64,000 nucleotides of DNA from Dyadobacter sp. CECT 9275. GTDB taxonomy: Bacteria > Bacteroidota > Bacteroidia > Cytophagales > Spirosomataceae. Positions within the stretch are counted from its first letter, which is position 1. Each line of letters opens with the position of its first letter. The DNA is taken from assembly GCF_907164905.1 (NCBI RefSeq), contig NZ_CAJRAF010000001.1:248001-312000 (forward strand). Reading direction: 5' to 3'. Made by a program: the position numbers and the translations under genes. Of the stretch, positions 63,420 to 64,000 are shown one piece after another. The notes under the pieces are model-generated. The model had not been told where the DNA came from, did not search any database, and saw only the letters and a list, made by a program, of their open reading frames with translations.

Positions 63420-64000
63420 TTAGATGTTCTCCTTCTTATTCTCTTCCTCTTCTTCCGGATCGGGTAAAGAGGTAATGCTGTTTTCCGTCTTCGCTTCAAT
63501 CTCTTCTGCAGGGTATGGCTCCGTTGTAACGTTCGTTATTTCAGACGTTGTTTCAGGATTTTCTGGTATAGCATCTTCACCAATAATCTCTTCGACGGTC
63601 TCGGTATCACTTTCTTGTTCGTCATGATGTGCAGACGATGCATGAAAGCTGCCCTGAAATATCAGAATACTGCACACACCAAGAAAAATGCAGGAGTCGG
63701 CAATGTTGAATATTGGTGTTGAATAGTACTGTCCTCCCCATATTGGTACCCAGTCGGGGACGAACCCCTCCCAGAAATCCACAAAAATCATGTCGATCAC
63801 CTGCCCGTGAAACCAGGGCGTTGGTGAGCCATAAGGCGCATTGTCAAGAAACACACCGTAAAAGGTACTATCGATAACATTTCCGACGGCTCCCGCAAGG
63901 ATCATGGAAAGTGCCCATAGCAGCCCTTTGGGAGCACCAGAGCGAGCCAGATAAACAAGGTACCACCCGATAGCCAGCATGGCAACCAAGCGGAACAGGG
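63420..64000 (-). CDS. lspA: Lipoprotein signal peptidase (signal peptidase II), 5' part missing
   Basis: Partial: the frame stays open through base 64000, so the N-terminus lies outside the window. MILAGAVGNVIDSTFYGVFL carries the first catalytic Asp (GNxxDS/R motif) and FNIADSCIFLG the second (FNxAD). Membrane segments and the periplasmic DFWEGFVPDWVPIWGGQYYSTPIFN loop fit LspA, which removes the signal peptide from prolipoproteins. Many lipoproteins in this window depend on it. About 75 extra residues at the C-terminus are highly acidic (EQESDTETVEEIIGED; DPEEEEENKKENI) and unusual for the family. Confidence 0.95.
   Translation of the reverse strand, partial: LFRLVAMLAIGWYLVYLARSGAPKGLLWALSMILAGAVGNVIDSTFYGVFLDNAPYGSPTPWFHGQVIDMIFVDFWEGFVPDWVPIWGGQYYSTPIFNIADSCIFLGVCSILIFQGSFHASSAHHDEQESDTETVEEIIGEDAIPENPETTSEITNVTTEPYPAEEIEAKTENSITSLPDPEEEEENKKENI

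Overview
The window is chromosomal DNA of a Bacteroidota bacterium, most likely of the order Cytophagales (Spirosomaceae/Dyadobacter-like). This is inferred from four things. Promoters follow the Bacteroidota pattern TTG-N19/20-TAnnTTTG. A type IX secretion C-terminal domain and a PorE-like lipoprotein are present. Shine-Dalgarno sequences are largely absent. The ribosomal order is secY-map-infA-rpmJ-rpsM-rpsK-rpsD-rpoA-rplQ followed by carA and eno. I see no insertion sequence, prophage, CRISPR array, rRNA or tRNA gene. Most of the window is core genome. Layout: (1) 1-1415 holds the end of a T9SS cargo protein and a secreted nucleoside hydrolase. (2) 1440-12240 is an amino-sugar/glycan island with two divergent arms. 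The minus arm encodes a HGSNAT-like membrane acyltransferase, a large periplasmic glycosidase-like protein and an HpcH/HpaI aldolase. The plus arm encodes a GH20 beta-hexosaminidase lipoprotein, a ROK sugar kinase, a FucP/NagP-like sugar transporter and a XylR-type AraC regulator. Together they suggest cleavage, import, phosphorylation and regulation of a hexosamine-containing glycan. (3) 12303-19421, all on the minus strand, holds a POT peptide transporter, a lemA-TPM-TPM operon, a divergent cryptochrome/photolyase homologue and a PorE-like OmpA lipoprotein. (4) 19900-39563 is the str-S10-spc-alpha ribosomal supercluster with fusA, secY, map, infA and rpoA. Terminators and new promoters cut it into several transcription units. 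The rpsJ-rplC gap carries a putative attenuator with competing stems, the strongest candidate here for an undescribed regulatory device. (5) 39748-48413 holds carA, a rhodanese-thioredoxin fusion, eno, a DivIC/FtsB-like gene, a low-molecular-weight phosphatase, gpmI, two proteins of unknown function and a PPK2 kinase. (6) 48458-53042 holds rdgB, an FKBP lipoprotein, an NrnA-like DHH phosphoesterase, ndk, a fasciclin lipoprotein and a DUF1080 protein. (7) 53333-56224 is a three-gene operon of a periplasmic protein, a pentapeptide-repeat/LytS-type histidine kinase fusion and a LytTR response regulator. (8) 56545-64000 is an envelope-biogenesis block of uppS, bamA, two ompH/skp genes, an exported protein of unknown function and, at the right edge, the 3' part of lspA. 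The sequence alone does not reveal a defence system or a new enzyme pathway. The unusual material is in RNA leaders, domain fusions on ribosomal and signalling proteins, and a divergent photolyase.
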